Positions 61,930 to 64,000 of a stretch of DNA of 64,000 nt are shown piece after piece. Every line of letters starts with the position of its first letter. Position 1 is the stretch's first letter. The notes beneath the pieces were generated by a model. It saw only the letters and a list, made by a program, of their open reading frames with translations, had not been told where the DNA came from and did no database searches. The position numbers and the translations under genes are program-made. The DNA is from Latrodectus hesperus (Eukaryota; Arthropoda; Arachnida; Araneae; Theridiidae), in the NCBI GenBank assembly GCA_037975125.1, contig CM075857.1, positions 43,475,172 through 43,539,171 of the forward strand, written 5' to 3'.

Positions 61930-63852
61930 CAGGGTGATTATAAAAAAACTTTGCCAACATCTGCACTTCTAGCGTCCATTCTATTTAACCGATCAAGATG
62001 ATTTTTCAAATACAGTGCTTTTGAGATATGCGCTCGAGATTCTGTGAATGGCAACACAGTGGCCCTCGCGGTTACAGTTATAGTGACAGAAACTCGAAAT
62101 TTTCGAATGGCAACGTCTACTTTTTACCATCGCAAAATGTTCAGCACATGCGAAAACTCTAAATAGCGTTGAAACGGTACCGATATGTCTAAAAACGGAC
62201 GTGTTCTGCAAACACAAAAAAGAGTTCTGAAAACCGGCCAATAAAACACGATCTGGGCGCACGCAATAAATTTGCATGTGACAGAGTCAAGAAACCAATC
62301 ACAGAACGCCGGTCGCCAGATATTCAGCGTAGGAAACCTATAAAATACCAAGCGGGTATGCGAAGTCGTCATTCGGGAACTCGCACATGCCGACGATATG
62401 AGTCTTCCTAGGAAAGTTCGCGGTGAATTGATCAAACTCTATTACCAAAATGGGATGAACGCTGCGGAAGCCTTGCGTGTGTATCGCTGCAATCATCGAC
62501 AACGACGCGGCCCATGTACTCTGCAAGCTCTGCGTGATTTAGTGCGGAAATTCGAAGATACAGGCTGCACCTGTGACAAACAGCGCTCCGGACGGCCAAC
62601 TGTTTCTGAGGACGTTGTCATGGAAGTGCACCATACAGTGACTGCAGGACACACAGAAACCGCAAGAGGCATAGCGCGCGTGTTGGATATTCCGAACTCA
62701 ACGGTCCGCAAGCTCTTGCGCTCGGTACTTCACATGTTTCCCTATCGGTTCCAGCGCGTCCAGATGTTGGAGCCGGGTGACCCACAACAACGTCTGGACT
62801 TCGCAAATGCATTTTTGTTACGATATGGTGCGGATAACGACTGGCCACTTCGCATACTATGGACGGACGAGGCGCATTTCACCTTAAATGGCAGCATTAA
62901 CACAAAGAATTGTGTGCACTGGGGAGAGACGAATCCTCATGCTGTGCCATTATTTGACGCCAAAGTGACTGCGTGGTGCGGCATTACAGCTACATTTGTT
63001 CTGGGCCCGTTTTTCTTTGAGGAAACGACCCCGACTGGCCCTGCAACATGTTCTGTAACGGGCCCTCGGTATGCAGCCATGCTGAGAAATTATGTCTTAC
63101 CGGAGTTGCGTCGGCTGAATGCACTCAATGACATTGTTTGGATGCAAGATGGCGCACCTCCACATATAGCGAGGTCAGTTAAAAGGCTCCTGGATTAGCA
63201 TTTTGGTGATCGCATCATCTCACGCTATTATCCTTTTCCGTGGCCTGCGCGATCCCCAGATCTGACGCCTATGGATTTCTGGTTTTGGGGCTATCTCAAA
63301 TCCAGAGTTTATCTGTGCAATCCTCAAACATTGTCGGACTTAAAGGATTCTATACGGCGTGAGATTGGAAACATCCCTCGTGCCATGTTGCGTGCAGCGA
63401 CATTGTCCACCGTCTCTCGCATGCAATGCGTAATTGCCTGTGATGGCACTCATGTGGAAAATGTTTGAAATTAATAAAGATTTTTTTCTCTATGTGTTCT
63501 CATCATTGAGCAGTGTCTTGTCTCTGTCGTATGCATTATTCCTCCGTGCGCCTTGAAGAACTGTTTGTATGTGTATAACACGTCCGTTTTCGGACATATC
63601 GGTACCGTTTCAACGCTATTTAGGGTTTTCGCATGTGCTGAACATTTTGCGATGGTAAAAAGTAGGCGTTGCCATTCGAAAATTTCGAGTTTCTGTCACT
63701 ATAACTGTAACCGCGAGGGTCACTGTGTTGCCATTCACAGAATTTTGAGCGCATATCTCAAAAGAACTATATTTGAAGTATCATCTTGATCGGTTAAATA
63801 GAATGGACGCTAGAAGTGCAGATGTTGGCAAAGTTTTTTTATAATCACCCTG
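61930..63852 (+). mobile_element. DD41D mariner-like transposon with long inverted repeats
   Basis: 1923 bp between TA (61928-61929 and 63853-63854). The inverted repeats are about 276 bp (61930-62205 and 63577-63852), with only about a dozen differences. Ends start CAGGGTGATTA, sharing the first 10 bases with the other DD41D element. The transposase has one in-frame stop, so this copy is non-autonomous as it stands. Confidence 0.94.
62398..63468 (+). pseudogene. DD41D transposase with one premature stop
   Basis: Start ATG at 62398; the frame stays open apart from a TAG at 63196-63198 (codon 267). It then continues in the same frame to 63468, about 357 codons in all. D157 (TDEAHF), D251 (QDGAPPH) and D293 (MDFWFWG) give DD41D spacing; the stop falls between the second and third Asp. 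The N-terminus has a helix-turn-helix (AEALRVYRCNHRQRRGP). AATAAA at 63473-63478. A truncated protein would lack the third Asp. Confidence 0.93.
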
Positions 63853-64000
63853 TATATTGGCAATTGTATAGAATATTTATAAATATTATATACAGTAGTA
63901 ATTGATTATTGGTTGTGGTAACAGTGGAAGTTGGAGCTGAAATTAAACATCCGGAGATAATTTTTAAGTTCTATCGAAAAAAAGTACAAAATAGATCCTG

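Noticed and set aside
63863..63960. Upstream exon for the WAP-like gene on the minus strand (acceptor-like TTTAATTTCAG)
   Set aside because: A frame joining in phase is possible, but no signal peptide or supporting donor is convincing.

Overview
This is eukaryotic, AT-rich, intron-rich DNA. The mobile elements (Tc1, BEL/Pao, DD41D mariner-like with an N-terminal DUF4817-type region, Jockey/R1-like LINE 3' ends, tRNA-derived SINEs) resemble families I know from spider genomes. Together with the tetraspanin, ISCA2 and ArfGAP genes, this points to an arthropod, most likely an araneoid spider. The organism call is an inference from family resemblance; no database was consulted.

Host genes. (1) The first three coding exons of a tetraspanin (TSPAN6/7-like) lie on the minus strand at 4713-926; the large extracellular loop and fourth membrane helix fall outside the window to the left. 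(2) An intronless ISCA2 (mitochondrial iron-sulfur assembly) lies on the minus strand at 26273-25815. (3) An ArfGAP2/3 gene starts 501 bp from ISCA2, head to head, at 26775 on the plus strand. It has eleven coding exons over about 21 kb, and the joined frame is 519 codons. Two alternative last exons, at 47509 and 52766, each encode Asp-Arg-Tyr-Gly plus one different residue. (4) The terminal exon of a secreted-looking cysteine-rich gene (WAP-like spacing) lies on the minus strand at 61439-61018; its start was not found.

Mobile DNA. From 6698 to 15528 there is a nested set of elements. An old Tc1 transposon has been invaded by a 5'-truncated LINE (7949-8867), a tRNA-SINE (15346-15516) and a complete BEL/Pao retrotransposon (9205-15334). 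Each of the three inner insertions has its own target-site duplication, and the Tc1 ends are recognisable with flanking TA. The BEL element has two LTRs that I read as identical and one uninterrupted gag-pol frame, so it is very young. Further right are an old Tc1 fossil and a LINE fossil inside an ArfGAP intron, a pogo-like fossil between the two alternative last exons, and several SINEs. Near the right end are two DD41D mariner-like transposons, one intact (58697-60163) and one with a single stop in its transposase (61930-63852).

The rest is AT-rich intron or intergenic sequence. It includes several near-perfect hairpins (5034-5093, 20529-20605, 30680-30728, 60338-60405), microsatellites and short tandem duplications. 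I see no CRISPR array, operon or rRNA. The tRNA-like sequences are all parts of SINEs.
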